64,000 nucleotides of DNA. It comes from Phyllostachys edulis (lineage: Eukaryota; Streptophyta; Magnoliopsida; Poales; Poaceae). Positions within the stretch are counted from its first letter, which is position 1; every line of letters begins with the position of its first letter. The position numbers and the translations under genes are program-made. Below, piece after piece: positions 43,857-56,354 of the stretch. The DNA lies in the NCBI GenBank assembly GCA_036346405.1, contig CM070568.1, forward strand, positions 33,576,820-33,640,819, written 5' to 3'. The notes below the pieces were generated by a model. The model did no database searches. It was not told where the DNA came from and saw only the letters and a list, made by a program, of their open reading frames with translations.

Positions 43857-46420
43857 TTAATATTGTACGCACTTCGTCACGAGCTCTTTTGTATCATGAA
43901 GGACAGTTGCCCAGTAGTATCCTTGCCTGAAGGCTTTACCGACCAGTGTTCTGTAGGAATAATGCGCTCCACAGACTCCTCCATGAATGTTAAATAGCAA
44001 CTTAATGCCATCCGTTTGAGATATGCATCTCATCAACACTCCATGAGATCCTCGTTTATACAAGGTACTTTTGATTAGAGTGTATGATTTGGCTTCTCGA
44101 GCTATACGATTAGCCTCTACATTATCTTCAGGAATAATGCCATGCTGAAGATAATTTAGATTGACGTCATCCAATCTCTACCATGATCGTGATGGTGCCA
44201 ACCATCAACGAACTGTGGAGCATCCATGTTCTTGGGAACGATTTGTACGACCTCAAGTGGAACATCTATGTCCTCGGAATGCTCGACCACCGAGGGTGAT
44301 TTGAGTTTCTCGAAAAAAACTCTGGGCGGGATAGGTGACCTAGTGGAGGCCATTCGTGCCAACTGGTCTACCATAAAGTTTTCCTTTCTAGGAATATGTT
44401 GGATCTGAAAACTGAAGAAGTGCTTTTCGAGTTTCCATACTTTTGCCAGATATGATGACATCTTGGGACTTGAGCATTGATACTCTTTTCCGACTTGATT
44501 CGCTACTAGTTGAGAATCGCCTTTCACTTGTAATCTGTGAATCCTGAGTGAACGAGCTGCTCGTAGTCCTGTTATGCCATATTGTTTGTGGCAGGAAAGT
44601 TTAACTGGATGGCATACTTGATGTGTTCGCCAGTAAGGGATATCAAGACAACTCCAGCCCCTGATCCTTTGAGCATCAAGGAGCCGTCAAAGTACATTGT
44701 CCACTCGTCGTGGTGTTCGTACTAGGGCCCTTGGGTCGGTTCAGGGTTTGTCCATTCGGCGATGAATTCTGCTATCGCCTAGGACTTGATTGCTGTTAGT
44801 GAGATAAAATGGAGGTCGAACACCCCAATCTCGACCGCCCATTTTGCTATTTGTCCTGATGATTCCTTGTTTCCAAGGACTTGACCCAATGGATATCCTA
44901 TTGGTACGACCACTTTGTGGGCTTGAAAGTAATGCCTTAGTTTCCTTGAAGCCATAAGGAGACCATAGAGCAGCTTTTGTACTTGTGGATATCGTTCCTT
45001 TGGTCCATGTAAGACTTCGCTTACGTAATATACTAGTCGTTGGATGTTTTCACATTCAACGACCAGTACACCACTAACTGTTTGCGGCATTGCAGCCATA
45101 TAAATCAATAATGTTTCCCCCGACCTCGGAGAGACTAAGACCGAGACACTCGTAAGGTAGTTCTTAAGTTCTTCAAAGGCGTCGTCTGCCTCTTTAGTCC
45201 ATTTGAAACTTCTGTGTTTCCGGAGAAGTTTGAAGAAAGGAAATTCTTTTTCACCTAACCGTGCTATGAAACGACTTAGCGCTGCCATACAATCGGTTAG
45301 TTTTTGGACTTCCTTCTTTGTGGTCGGAGGGCGCATCTGGTCGATGGCCGAAATCTTTGTTGGGTTTGCTTCAATTCCTCTAGCCGAAACTAGGAACCAA
45401 AGAAGCTTTCTAGAAGAAACTCCGAACACACACTTCTCTGGATTTAACTTAAGGTTATGCCTTCTTAAGTTATTGAAAGTCTCGTGTAGGTTGAAAATAT
45501 GATCGCCAGCATTGATGCTTTTTACGACCAAGTCATCAACATAAGCTTGTAGATTTCGATCTATCTGAGGATTAAAGGTTTTCTACATCAACCTTTGGAA
45601 AGTCGCACCTGCGTTTTTGTGACCAAATAACATCTTAACATAGTAATAAGTGCCATATGGAGTGATGAAGGAAGTTTTCTCTTCATCTTCTTTACTCATG
45701 TTAATCTGGTTTTACCCTGAGTATGCATCCAAAAAACTTAACAACTCACACCCTGAGGTGGAGTCTACAAGTTGATCAATGCGTGGAAGGGGAAAGTCAT
45801 CATTCAGACAAGCTTTATTAAGATCTGTGAAGTCAATATACATTCGCCATCTCCCATTGCCTTTTCTAACCATTATAGGATTGGTGAGCCACTCTGGGTG
45901 GTCGACTTCATGAATAAACCCAGCTTTAAGGAGCTTGCCAATCTCCGACTGGATTGCCTCCTTTCGATCAGGTGTGAAATGCCGGAGCTTCTGCTTGACC
46001 GATTTTTTGTCAGGCTAGAGAGCTAGCCTGTGCTCGATCACCTCCCTGGGGACTCCGGGCATGTCGGACGCCTGCCAGGCGAATACGTCCTAGTTTGCTT
46101 GGAGGAAGGAGATGAGCGACTCTTCCTATTTGAGGTTGAGTCCTACCCTGACCAGTACCTTTTAGGCAGACGCACCAGTGTTTCTTGATCCAGACGGAGT
46201 GTTGACGCCTCTCGGAGGAGCGCCCTTGCTGAGTGGTACCTCTTTGGTCTGGTCGGAAGGCTTCGGTGCCATCTTTGGCCTTGAGTGCTTGACCTGCATG
46301 GGTGACGGGTTAGTTTCCCTGGTCGAAAGCTCATCGACCAATTATAAGGACTTTCGATCACATGCATAAGCCATTTTGCAGTCTCCTCGAACCGTGATGA
46401 CACCTTTTGGTCCTGACATC
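43857..46420 (-). pseudogene. pol: TE7 RT, RNase H and integrase zinc finger
   Basis: From right to left: RT (about 46400-45500) with frameshifts, the palm near 45500-45535 with intact YVDDLVVKS, the connection region (44779-45500), archaeal-type RNase H (44156-44770, motif KGDSQLVANQV and a terminal HIPRKENFMVDQLARMAS), and the start of integrase (43857-44174) with HGGVCGAHYS and GYYWATVLHD. The first of the two zinc Cys is present (KCVQ) but the next residue expected to be Cys is Tyr, immediately before the junction. The catalytic core is missing. Confidence 0.8.
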
Positions 46421-46583
46421 TTTAGACTCTAATAATCGTAATGCGTGGCTATCAGGAATTTTGCTAGAGCCGGACGACCGAGGATTCCGTTGTATGCGGT
46501 TTCGAAATCGACCACATCAAACGGAACCTTTTCTGTTTGGAAGTTGTCGGGCCTCCCGAATGTAACCGATAGGGACAGCTGTC

Positions 46584-47024
46584 CTATCGGTTTAGTGGTA
46601 GACCAGGAACTATGCCGTGAAAGGCATATTTCACAGGTTTCACCTTAGACCTTGGGATTTGCATATCTTCCAATGCCCCTACAAACAAAATATTTAAAGA
46701 ACCACCTCCATCTATTAAGACTCGATTAACTTTACAATTGTTAATAGTAGGTTCAACTACGATAGGAAACCTACCTGGTCGAGTCGACGAGATGGGGCAG
46801 TCTTCTTTGCTGAAGGAGATTACAGTTTCCGACCATCTGGACGGCTTGATAGTGATCGGAGACTCGGCAAGGTTGACCTCTCGCTCCATGGCCTTCAGAT
46901 GACGTCTAGAGTCGTACGAGGAGGATCCTCCGAAGATCATATCCACCGTATGTTGCGGCTCCTGGTAGTCCATCTCTTCATCGCCATCTTTATCCTTCTT
47001 GGAGCTTGATTCTCCGAGTTCCAT
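46584..47024 (-). pseudogene. pol: TE7 protease region
   Basis: An open frame with the aspartic-protease signature VLIDGGGSLNILF. The family commonly has DGGS-, so an extra Gly may be present. Upstream is an FGGSSSYDSRRHLK segment typical of the gag-protease linker in Tat polyproteins. It would cleave the polyprotein inside particles. Confidence 0.75.
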
Positions 47025-48888
47025 TATGGAGGGGAAGGGTCCTTTGCCTGAGTAGTAATCTTCCAGCTTACTTTGCTAGGCCCGGCAGGTGCGCAGATCA
47101 TGCCCTGCCGCTTTGTGAGGTGGACACCACTTCTTGCTTTTGTTGAAGTCACTGGTCGGAGCCTAACCTTTGTTCCAACCGATGAAATCTTTCTTGCCCT
47201 TGGTATATTTCTCTGGAATCGCAGGGACTTCCTTGTTGTCAGGCTTGCGATTCTTTTTGTTCTTGAGAGACTTCTTGCCTTTCTTCTCCTGCTTCTCCAG
47301 ATCCGACTGGGGATTTTTGTCCTTCTGATCAATGGCTTCATACCATTCGACCGCTTCGCTAGTGACCACATATTTGTCTGCCATGTCGAAAAGCTCGACG
47401 GTTGTTCGTGGAGGATTTATTACAATATCCTCCGTAAACCGATGATTCCTCAGCCCTGCTTTGAAGGCCCGAATGATAGAAGATTCTGCGATCTTTGGGA
47501 TGGAATTCCAAACCTGATTGAATCTCTTGATATATCGCCGAAGAGTTTCATTGGTCTTTTGCTTCATCCGATAAAGATCATCCTCCTTTTCGGGGCGGTC
47601 GTACGTCCCTTGAAAGTTGGCGATCAGAGTATCGCAGAGCTGCTCCCAAGTATAGATAGATCCGACCGATAGGTTGAGTAACCACGACCGGGCAGATCCT
47701 TTAAGGACTATGGGCAAATAATTTGCCATTACGTTATCATTACCACCAGCTGCCTTGATGGCGGTAGAATAAATCTGAAGAAATTCTAATGGGTTCTAAG
47801 TCCTATTGAACTCCTTTACGTTGGCTGGTCGGAATCTGTCCGGCCAACGAACAGCTTGGAGACCTGCCGAGAATGCCCGGCATCCCGTAATGGAGTCATG
47901 GCGCATTCTCTGAAAAGGAGCCAGATTATAGTCAGTCAGGGATCGGTTCCTTAGATTTGCATATCTAGGATCCGGTGTCCCAACCCGGTCGTGGATGTTA
48001 TCATAACGTCCTCAACCACCTACCTAGTTTAGATGATGCCTGAGATCGCCTGAATCAAGTAGTCGTTCCTCTTGGTGAGGAGGAGGAGTGGCTACTGTGA
48101 AGAGCTGTCTTCCCTCGTGATTTCCTGGTCAGAACCTACGTGGGGGCCTTGGTGTTGCTCGATCCTCTGCACGACCATGTTGTCCTCTACTGAAAGAGGA
48201 GCGCCGGGACGAGGTCATCATGTGACTTTGCGAATTCCTCTATTCCCGGTACATTTCTGTACGCCGTATGGTTTCCAATAGTGATCTTCCGAGGAGCTCC
48301 CGTCGTAACTAAGGGAGAGCCTTCCAGCGCTTCTGCAAGGAGCTTCCATGATGGAGAGCGGTCGGAGATTACTGCCTCTGGTGGGCTTTGTGGTGGACTT
48401 ATCCTGACCCAGCGGACTGTCTATTGTATACTGAGTTTTACCATACCACTTGGCTAGTGATCGGTGACAACTTCATCGATACCGTTACTATGTGTCGATT
48501 GGCCCCAAAAATACGTAGGAGCCGTTAGCAAATACTGGATGCCTAGGACAATATCGAGAGTACTTGGACTCTCTGGTCACCGCGCTGGGCTCCCATTGTC
48601 GCTTTTGTTGGTCAGATCGATCGGGCTTGCAGAGGTGTTCGGATGTTCCAAACTGGTCGGAACGAGCGGTTCCTCTGAGAGAGCCATTGTTGGTGGCGGT
48701 GTATCCTCATCCATCTGTTCAATTTCATCAATCTCTGTGATTGGCGAACCAGCGGAGGAGGAAGAGGACGATGACATCCCGTTTTCTTTCATGGTGCGGA
48801 TGCATGGGTCCATGTCAAGGTTGAAGTAGTCCGCCAGGTCGAACCAGTTTTCCTCATCCCAAGTCCCTGCCATATTCGCATAAGCCAT
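47025..48888 (-). pseudogene. gag: TE7 gag
   Basis: The N-terminus (48577-48888) starts MAYANMAGTWDEENWFDLAD and is acidic with a Ser run. The middle (48576-47730) is broken by stops. A clean Retrotrans_gag core (47163-47729) shows LPIVLKGSARSWLLNL, WEQLCDTLIANFQGTY and RRYIKRFNQVWNSIP, followed by a Lys-rich tail (about 47220-47310) and a zinc-knuckle-like segment (CRTCxxHDxxxC, about 47085-47110). Gag would package element RNA. Confidence 0.8.
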
Positions 48889-48951
48889 AATGAAACAAAG
48901 GAAGTGGATGAGGAATGCTTGAGCGAAGTGATCTTCAAGAACTCAACGTCT

Positions 48952-48972
48952 TTTCCCCCACGGATAGCGCCA
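48952..48972 (-). other. TE7 primer-binding site
   Basis: On the minus strand, TGGCGCTATCCGTGGGGG begins two bases after the LTR end (CATCGACA). The TGGCGC start resembles primer sites of other grass Tat elements, often assigned to Asp-tRNA; the tRNA here is not certain. Confidence 0.65.
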
Positions 48973-48974
48973 GC

Positions 48975-49701
48975 TGTCGATGATCGAGTTACCGATCTTA
49001 CGAAATGAAAAGAGGAAAATGGCAGAGAGTTCTTAGGAGAGAATGAGATTGCTCTTTATTGCTATGAACTGGCTATTACAAGGGGTGCCTTCGACAAGGC
49101 AGTGGATTAATCCTAATTACACGGAGCGAAATGCTTGCTGTGATACCAAAATCCAATCATCTGTTGATCTTCTGAGTTGGATTCGATCTTGATTGGCCTC
49201 AATTTGATTATGATCAGATTTTCTTCTATATCCCCCTTTTGCCGCTTGTGTTCTTCTTTAAGTAGTTAATGAAGTGGCAACAGTTACTCTTGGAAGTGGC
49301 GTCTATTGGGAAGTGATGCGTCCGGTCGGAGGGAGGCGATGGTTGACAAAGTATCAACCGTTCGACGGTTGTGCACCTGTGAGACACACAACTGTAAGGT
49401 GGTTGTTGTCAGTGTCTTTAGATTATGAAGCGTCACGTGTGGACCGAATATGACATGTGTTTCATTCATCACACGGCATGGAATATAGCCGGAGTTAGAT
49501 CTGGATGCCAGTTCATTGCTTCCACGAGCAGTCATCTAGTTGGGGACTTGGTAGAGGCCCTCGTTCGACCAGGGTATCCTCGGAATAACCTTTGGAATTC
49601 TTACGACCACGGAGGTCATGAGCCTTAGGGGTTACGACCATGAAGACATATGGTCTTTCATTATGTGTTAAAGTAATACATAGAGATTTTAATCCTTGTC
49701 A
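48975..49701 (-). repeat. TE7 5' LTR (727 bases)
   Basis: Read on the minus strand it starts TGACAAGGATT and ends CGATCATCGACA. Start and end resemble the TE6 LTR (TGACGAGGATC ... CACCGACA), as does the GGTCGTAA motif near 49600-49640. It lacks the six- or seven-unit hairpin array. Confidence 0.8.
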
Positions 49702-50614
49702 ACCCTGGTTGTAATTCCTACTATGACCAGCACCCAGTCTATCTTTACACTGGTCGAAAGGATGGTAACATCACCTAGTCGAAGCCTTTCCTCTCTGCAC
49801 GTGGTCCTGCCCACTAGAAGGAACTTCCTAGTGTCAACTCGTTCCTCCCTTTTTGCTGCCAACACAAAGAGCTTGGGTTTAATACACATAGTCGACATAT
49901 TTTCATGTCAACTCTTAGTACCTTAGTTTATTTCTTCATTCATTTTGAAAAATACTCTAAGCAGAGTACACTTTTGTAATTTGCTCGATTACTTTTGGTA
50001 AACTCGTTTCGTTTCAACTGGTCAGAGGAAGATACAACACCTAGTCGAAGTCTTTCCTCTCTGCACGTGGTCCTGCCCACTAGAAGGAACTTCCTAGATT
50101 CGTCCTATTTCTAACTCTTGCTACCAGTGCGAAGCTACCGAATGCACTGGAATAAGTCGAACGAATTTTTAAGGTACTCCAGACGTTTGTCTAACTCAAG
50201 TTGACTGTTCTTGATTTGATTAATCTGGTTGGAGAAGGTAACATCACCTAGTCGAAGCCTTTCCTCTTTGCACGTGGTCTTGCCCACTAGAAGGAACTTC
50301 GTAGTGTCGACTCGTTCCTACTCTTTCGACCAGTGCATGATAATCATGATCGAAAAACTATAAGTTAGCTAAACCTCTCTCTTTTCAAAAGAAAACCCAT
50401 TTTCACACTATTTACTTAGTTTATCTAAATAAACTAAGCAAATAGTCACGGGCTAGGATAAAGTTATTAACATGACTTCAATTCTTAGTCTTAATTTCTT
50501 TTTCCATTCATTATCTTATGAGTTACAAACTACTCGACAAGATGATTTTTAGGAAGAAGAAAGGATTATATTTGTCAACAACAACAACTTGTCTTTATAG
50601 GTTTCTAGTACAAA
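49702..50614 (+). repeat. Spacer of TE6 with three copies of a 90-base repeat
   Basis: No gene is seen. Three copies of a conserved stretch of about 85-105 bases (ACATCACCTAGTCGAAGCC, then CACGTGGTCCTGCCCACTAG, then AAGGAACTTCCTAG) lie at about 49751-49860, 50018-50105 and 50225-50330, spaced about 205-265 bases apart. This is the pol-aORF interval, which in TE3 also holds tandem repeats. Confidence 0.75.
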
Positions 50615-50920
50615 CTACTCTGATGAAGGAGACCCTATTTGCATCTCCTCCATGACTTCCTTGCTGATCGACTGCATATCTTCTATCAACCGCTTCGCTT
50701 CTGCTTCAAAGCAGTTGAAGTTGGCTTTGACGAGTTGCAGATTAAGGTTGGGGTCATGAGCTTTAAGTTTTGCCAAGACAAAACTTATCGCGCCTTCGAC
50801 CGCCTCCTTTATCGAATCAGCTTGGTTGGTCTTCAGAATAGTCACCAACTCTTGCAAAGTCCCGACTTGTTCTCCAATGGTACTCGTGTGGGCAATCATC
50901 ATGTCATCACGAGGAGTGAC
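50615..50920 (-). pseudogene. TE6 aORF, C-terminal end
   Basis: A helical, coiled-coil-prone C-terminus (TIGEQVGTLQELVTILKTNQ, later EAKRLIEDMQSISKEVMEEM) ends in a stop at 50615. The frame joins the sequence right of 55459 once the solo LTR and one duplication are set aside (TPRDDMM lies at the joint). Confidence 0.7.
50916..50920 (+). repeat. Target-site duplication GTGAC, left copy
   Basis: Pairs with GTGAA at 55455-55459; one substitution separates them. Confidence 0.7.
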
Positions 50921-53900
50921 TGTCACATCCCCAAGTTTACAAATGATAATTAGTATGCATCTCATCAGCATGCATCATGTTTTATAAAGTTTTGCATATT
51001 TATTGCACTAGGAAAATCTCAAACGAGTGTTAAACCTACACTTCAAAATCGAACTCCAAAAGAAATCTAGAACAAAACCTTATGTTGATACACTAGAAAT
51101 AATTTATTCAAATACTATAATAATTATAAAGAATAAATATATTTTTCCCAAATTTTTGGGATTTGTTTCAACCCTCAGAAAATTCAAACACAATTCTTTG
51201 ACCTATTCTAAGTTTGAATTTAAACTGAGCAAAATATATCATGAATAGTGAGGTTTAATAATTTTTATGGACACTAGACCTTCCAAGAACCGCTCTGATT
51301 TATTTAAGTTTTTTAGGATTTTTATTTCTATTTTTAGTGGCCTAGTCAAAGTAGGATCAGTTTGAATTAAACCAGTCAAACTCTAAACCTAATCAGCCGC
51401 TACTGTTCCTCGGGCTCGAGTCCGACCTAGCCACCTGACTCGACCTAACCACCTAATTTCACCTCCTGGGAGCCGTCCGATTAGAAATCGACGGCCCAGA
51501 TCGCGTACCCTTTCGGCCCAGTCCGAACGTTCACGCGCTTTATCAACCGTTTGATCTTGATCCAACGGCCCACATGGACTCACTTACTTAGGCTCTCGCA
51601 CACGCGTGTGAATTGCTGACAAGCCAGGCCCGCTTGTCAGACCTCTCTTCCTCCTCTCGCTAGCGCTCGTGTAGAGCCGCTTCGCCACACGACCGCGAGC
51701 TCCTGCGAGCATTCCGTCACGCCGTGGATCCACCCACGATCAGACCTATCCTGGAGCTCCCTCACTTCACGCTGCCTCCACTACGTCATCTTCCTGGGGA
51801 TAATACCCCTCGCACCCCTTCCTTTATCGCCATTCTTCCTCTCGATGGCTGAGGAAGAAGAAGCTCTACCGCGTGCATTGCTTGGGTAAGCTTCGTCCGG
51901 GTGGTTCCTCTCAACTCTACATTCGATGCCATTTCCATTTTAGCTAATCTTAGCCTTTGGCATTGTTTGTAGACCTTAGTTCATCTTTGAGCTCTCGGCA
52001 ATTTCTAGAGCGTGCTCCGAAGGACACTTTCATGTCTTCTTCGTGTCCGGGAGGTATTATCCTCAACTTTGCGCGTCACCTTGTGTCTTAGGACATCATA
52101 AAGCTTTCCCCTCAACTAATTTCAGCAATGCATGGTAGGATCTGGTGGATTTGAAGTTTGGACCTTTTCGGCCAAAAAACAAACTCTACATCTCCCACCT
52201 TGATTCGGTAAGACATGGTTCGATTCTTTGCTACTAGAGCATCCTCATGTGGTCCTTGAGCTGCTCCGACCACTCACTTCTGTTGGTTTTGCTCAGGGCC
52301 TTCCCTCCGCATGAACCGCAACCGCCGCCGTCATCTTCTCCGGCTCCGATATTGCTCCAGCCATCTCCAAGCTTCCCTGAGCATCCTTTTCGCTCAGGTA
52401 GCTCACTAATAGACTTTAGATACTCGGGCACCCGCTTGTTTGCACTGCGGAGAGCTTCACATTGCTGTATGCATGTTTGCCGTATTGAGCGCCGCCGCTT
52501 AGCTCCAGCTAGCCGCCGGTACGGGCCACCTCAGGCACTAAAACCACCCCATTAGATGCGCATGGCTATTGCGCAGCTATCCCAGTCCTTGGCCAACTCC
52601 GCCGTGGCGCGTAGCGCCAGCGAGCCGGCGAGCAAGCGCGACCGGAGCTCCTGTTGTCGGGCGCATCCGACAAAGCTCCTGTAGAAACGTCATTAACTGC
52701 TGATGATTGATTTAGCATTTAATCGATGTCTTAACATGTTAATGTGCCACTTACATGCGGGCCCCGCACACAGAAATCAGAGGAGATAAGAGAGATGCAT
52801 GAGAGACTGACTTGTGGGTCCGGCTGCTTAAACACTGTGCGTAGTGCACATACGCGCGTGGACCGAGTTCAGTGGACCAGGTCGCTGACGTTGGGCCCCA
52901 CCTGTCAGTTCGGTATTTTAAATCGGTAGTTAATTAGAAAATGCACTATTCACCAAGCCCGCTGGTCAATGACTGTGGCTAGCGCAGCCCTCGGTAACAA
53001 AAGTCAGAAAAGCTTTAGGAAATTGGAAATCCATTTATTTCCACACTAGAAAATATGAATAACTTCAAAAATACATAACTAATTCATCTCAACTCCAAAA
53101 TGGTTTAAACCAGTGCTGATAATTTTTGTTTTTAATGAACTTTATATTAAAATTGGTTTCGAACTTGCCTCTATAGCAGAGAGTATTATTCTGGAAAGTG
53201 ATCCACAAACCTATTATTTTTACAATAGAAAATGCTAAAAACTTTGAAAATGTATAACTAATTCATAAAAACTCCAAATGAGATGAACCCAGATGTTTTG
53301 AACTTTTATTAATGTTCTCTATTTATCTATGTAATCCTTGTATCGCCCACTGCTCTAAAATTTTGACCAAATAATTAAATTACTTGAATAAGGACATATT
53401 GAAATCTGAAATTCAAATTGCTATAACTTTCACACACGAACTACAAAAAGAATAATTCTTTCACCTAAATTCATCTAAAATCATACACTAGCCACTGTAG
53501 AAAAATCATGCATTTTTTATTTTTGAGGTATTTCTCGGTGTTTATCGATATCATTAATTCTAAAGATCCCGAAGTGATTGATATTGACTCCTACGCTACT
53601 GAGAGTGAGAAATTGATCTACCAGCAAGGGAAGAATCATTTGAACTTTCTTTTGCATCATATTTGATCCCAGTTTTTGATAAGTTAGTGCAATGATAATT
53701 GCTTGCATGCTTATTTTGCTATGTCGCTATTTTTGTGATGTGTAGTTAGTTATATCCTATTCATTGAGGTTAATCTTGAATTGTTCCAGTACCACATGCT
53801 TAAGATAGGTTGTGTGAATTATTGTATGGTTATTCTTAGCGATGCAAGTCTAGAACGGTAGTTTGATTGTCGGGATTAACCCGACAATTATAGGAGAAAC

Positions 53901-55454
53901 ACTCTTTCATATATTCTTTTGATTTCAAATCTTCATATCTATTTTACGAGTTAAACTTTGTCATTTTAAATGAGTTTTGAGTTCTGGACAAATGGTTGCT
54001 AGTGAGGGTGCCTTTGTGCACGAGAATGGGTACATGGTTGACTTGTCCAGACCAATAAGGACCGAACTTTGGTAATATCATTAATTCAAGTACACTCGTG
54101 CTACCACACGCGGGATATGGGTACTGTACGGTTAAGTAGGGGAAAGGTTTTATTGTGTTACGTCCCATGGTAGTGTAAGGGCACTTGTGTTGATCATTTG
54201 TCCGTGGGAGCCGATGTAATGTTCTATAGTGTGCAAGGGACCACCAATTTTTAATCTGTGCATTGCATCGATATTTTCAATACAACTTGTGAGTCACTTG
54301 GCAAGTGCTATCAGTCACTTGTACTAAGTAAGGGAACATCTTACAAAGGGGACTTAGCCCAATAATATTTTCTTGCCAAAAACGATCGTATCTCGATTCT
54401 CCCCGGCCGACATACCTAAGGAAGTGTGCTATTTTCGGAGGCATCTCGAGGCTTACGGGCTAATCGAGTCGTGTGGGTAAAGTAGTACACCTCTGTAGAG
54501 ATAAATATATTCAAATAGCCGTGTCCACGGTTATGGACGATCGCTTGAGTTCGGTAGTTACTATTGTTAGACTTTGAACTACTTTTGTGGGTACAATTTG
54601 TTATTTGGTATGAACGGGTGTTCATGCACTTTAGCGTATCAAAGTGGGCTGCCACTTTGGTGTTTGTTTGATTCATTTGTTCACCTTTGTATTACTTTAT
54701 CACATGCTTTACTTCTACTTCCAATCTATTTTTAAAATGGCAGTTGATAAACTAGTATGTGTAGGTTGGAAAAATTGTTGCTTTTTTCGCAAAACTAAAG
54801 CCACTAATGCCATCCTTTGAATATCCACTATGCATAACTAATTTTATCTTTGTGTAAGACTTGCGAGTACAACTTTGTACTCAACCAGTTTGTCTACTGG
54901 TTCTAGGTATAGAAGACTATGAGCCCACTGAGCTTGTGAGTGTCGATTTAGGCGACATTGACGAGTAGTGCTATCATTTAACTCCCAGTCGGTTGCCGAT
55001 GGGTTTTGGGGCATATCATTCTGGACTTTTGGTTTATTTACTTGTTTTCGCTGCTGCTTTACGATCTTATTTGAATTTGGCCGATCGGCCACTTGTAATA
55101 GTTGTAGACTTGAACTACTTGAACTATTAATGTATGAATGTTGTATGGATGTGATCAATGTTGTATGTGAGTTTGGGCATGTTGGTCGCTGATCTTGGGA
55201 GCCAACATGACCTCATGCTCGCTGTTCATGGATTCCATTTTAACTCACTAAGTGTGGTCTTTGATTGTTTTGAGAACCGATAATCATGCAGTACTCGCAG
55301 AGGAGCGGTACGTATGATCACCGGAGCTCTAATTTCAGCAGAAACCTGTCACTTAGATGGAGTTAACTTAGAATCCATTAACTTGAGGCCCAGAGTTATC
55401 TCCATAAGATCGGGATGGCCTTGGTCTTACGGGAATAACCCGGGGGTCCTCATA
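50921..55454 (+). mobile_element. Solo LTR of a long-LTR Tekay-type element (4534 bases)
   Basis: It starts TGTCACATCCCC and ends GGGGGTCCTCATA, close to the TGTAACATCCC ... GGTCCTCACA ends of the solo LTR at 16558. Flanks are GTGAC (50916-50920) and GTGAA (55455-55459), a duplication with one later substitution. It splits the TE6 aORF, whose frame is continuous without it. It carries the dyad block near 54475-54545. Frames inside (for example 52247-52555) are not gene-like. Confidence 0.88.
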
Positions 55455-55459
55455 GTGAA
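55455..55459 (+). repeat. Target-site duplication GTGAA, right copy
   Basis: Directly follows the LTR end. The aORF frame suggests this is the ancestral form. Confidence 0.7.
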
Positions 55460-56063
55460 CCCCTCAGCGCGTAGCCCACTGAGTACATTGTTTAGTAGAG
55501 AAATGTTGTCTTGAAGGTTGATCTTCGTTGACTTCATCTCCTTCTGATTACGAGTCGAAGCCTCATAGAGTTGTTTTATTTCGACTGCTTGCTCTGAGAA
55601 GGGTAAAACCAGTTAGAAAAAAAACTCTTAAATGACTAAAAAATTGGTTGCAGGTAAAGACTTACTTACCTGCTAGTCGAGAAACTAACTTCTTGACCTC
55701 ATCGTCATAAGAGGCAGTGCTCTTTGCATAGCGCTCCTCCCACGACTTGATCTCCCGATCTTTTTCTTTGACGATACGGGAAATCTCGTAGACAACCATG
55801 GTCTTTTCTTTGGCCTCAGTTTCGAGTTTCCCCATTTTGACCTCTTTTTCTGAAAAGGAATAAGAGTTAGAAAAAGAAAAGAAGGTCATAGGCGGTTCTA
55901 AGTCCAGCACTTACCGCTTATTTGATTTTGCAACTTTCGAATTGCAGAATTTGCCTCCTGAACCTTGTTCAGAAGGTCTTCTTTCTCCTCCCTTAGCTTT
56001 TTCGACTCGACTTTCTCGTAGTCGAGCGAATCAGCCAGGGTCTTCTCGTCACTCTTGAAGATA

Positions 56064-56354
56064 CTGAGGCGAAGAGTAGACATGAGCATAACACAAAGTG
56101 GTCGTATAAAGACATGCGCATAACACAAAGTGGTCGTTTTATACGACCAGTTACTAGTCATAAGTTTTTCTACGACAATCCTCTGGTCATAAGTTCTCCT
56201 ACGACCAGTACCTAGTCGTAAGTATTTCTACGATAATCCTCTGGTCGTAAGTCCTTCTACGACCAATATCGAATAATAAGTTTTTCTACGACAACCCCTA
56301 TAAACACTGTGTAAGTGGTCGAAACATAAACGACTACGAGTAACAGCAACTTAC
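56064..56354 (-). other. Predicted aORF intron with hairpin-unit array
   Basis: Donor GGTAAGTT and acceptor CGCCTCAG on the minus strand bound 291 bases. About five hairpin units (GGTCGTAAGT...CTACGACCA) lie at 56146-56290, plus a direct repeat of GCATAACACAAAGTGGTCGT at 56088-56137. Confidence 0.65.

Larger units (their letters stand above)
43850..49701 (-). mobile_element. TE7: Tat-lineage gypsy element, 3' part missing
   Basis: Minus-strand 5' LTR (48975-49701), primer site, gag, protease, RT, archaeal-type RNase H and integrase zinc finger are present in order. The sequence stops inside the zinc finger at about 43850-43860, where the oppositely oriented TE6 gag piece begins. Its LTR is related to but clearly diverged from the TE6 LTR, so the two belong to sister families. 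Confidence 0.8.

Noticed and set aside
52247..52555. A Pro/Ser-rich 102-codon frame resembling a plant secreted protein
   Set aside because: It lies inside the 4.5 kb solo LTR and has no counterpart frame in the homologous LTRs.
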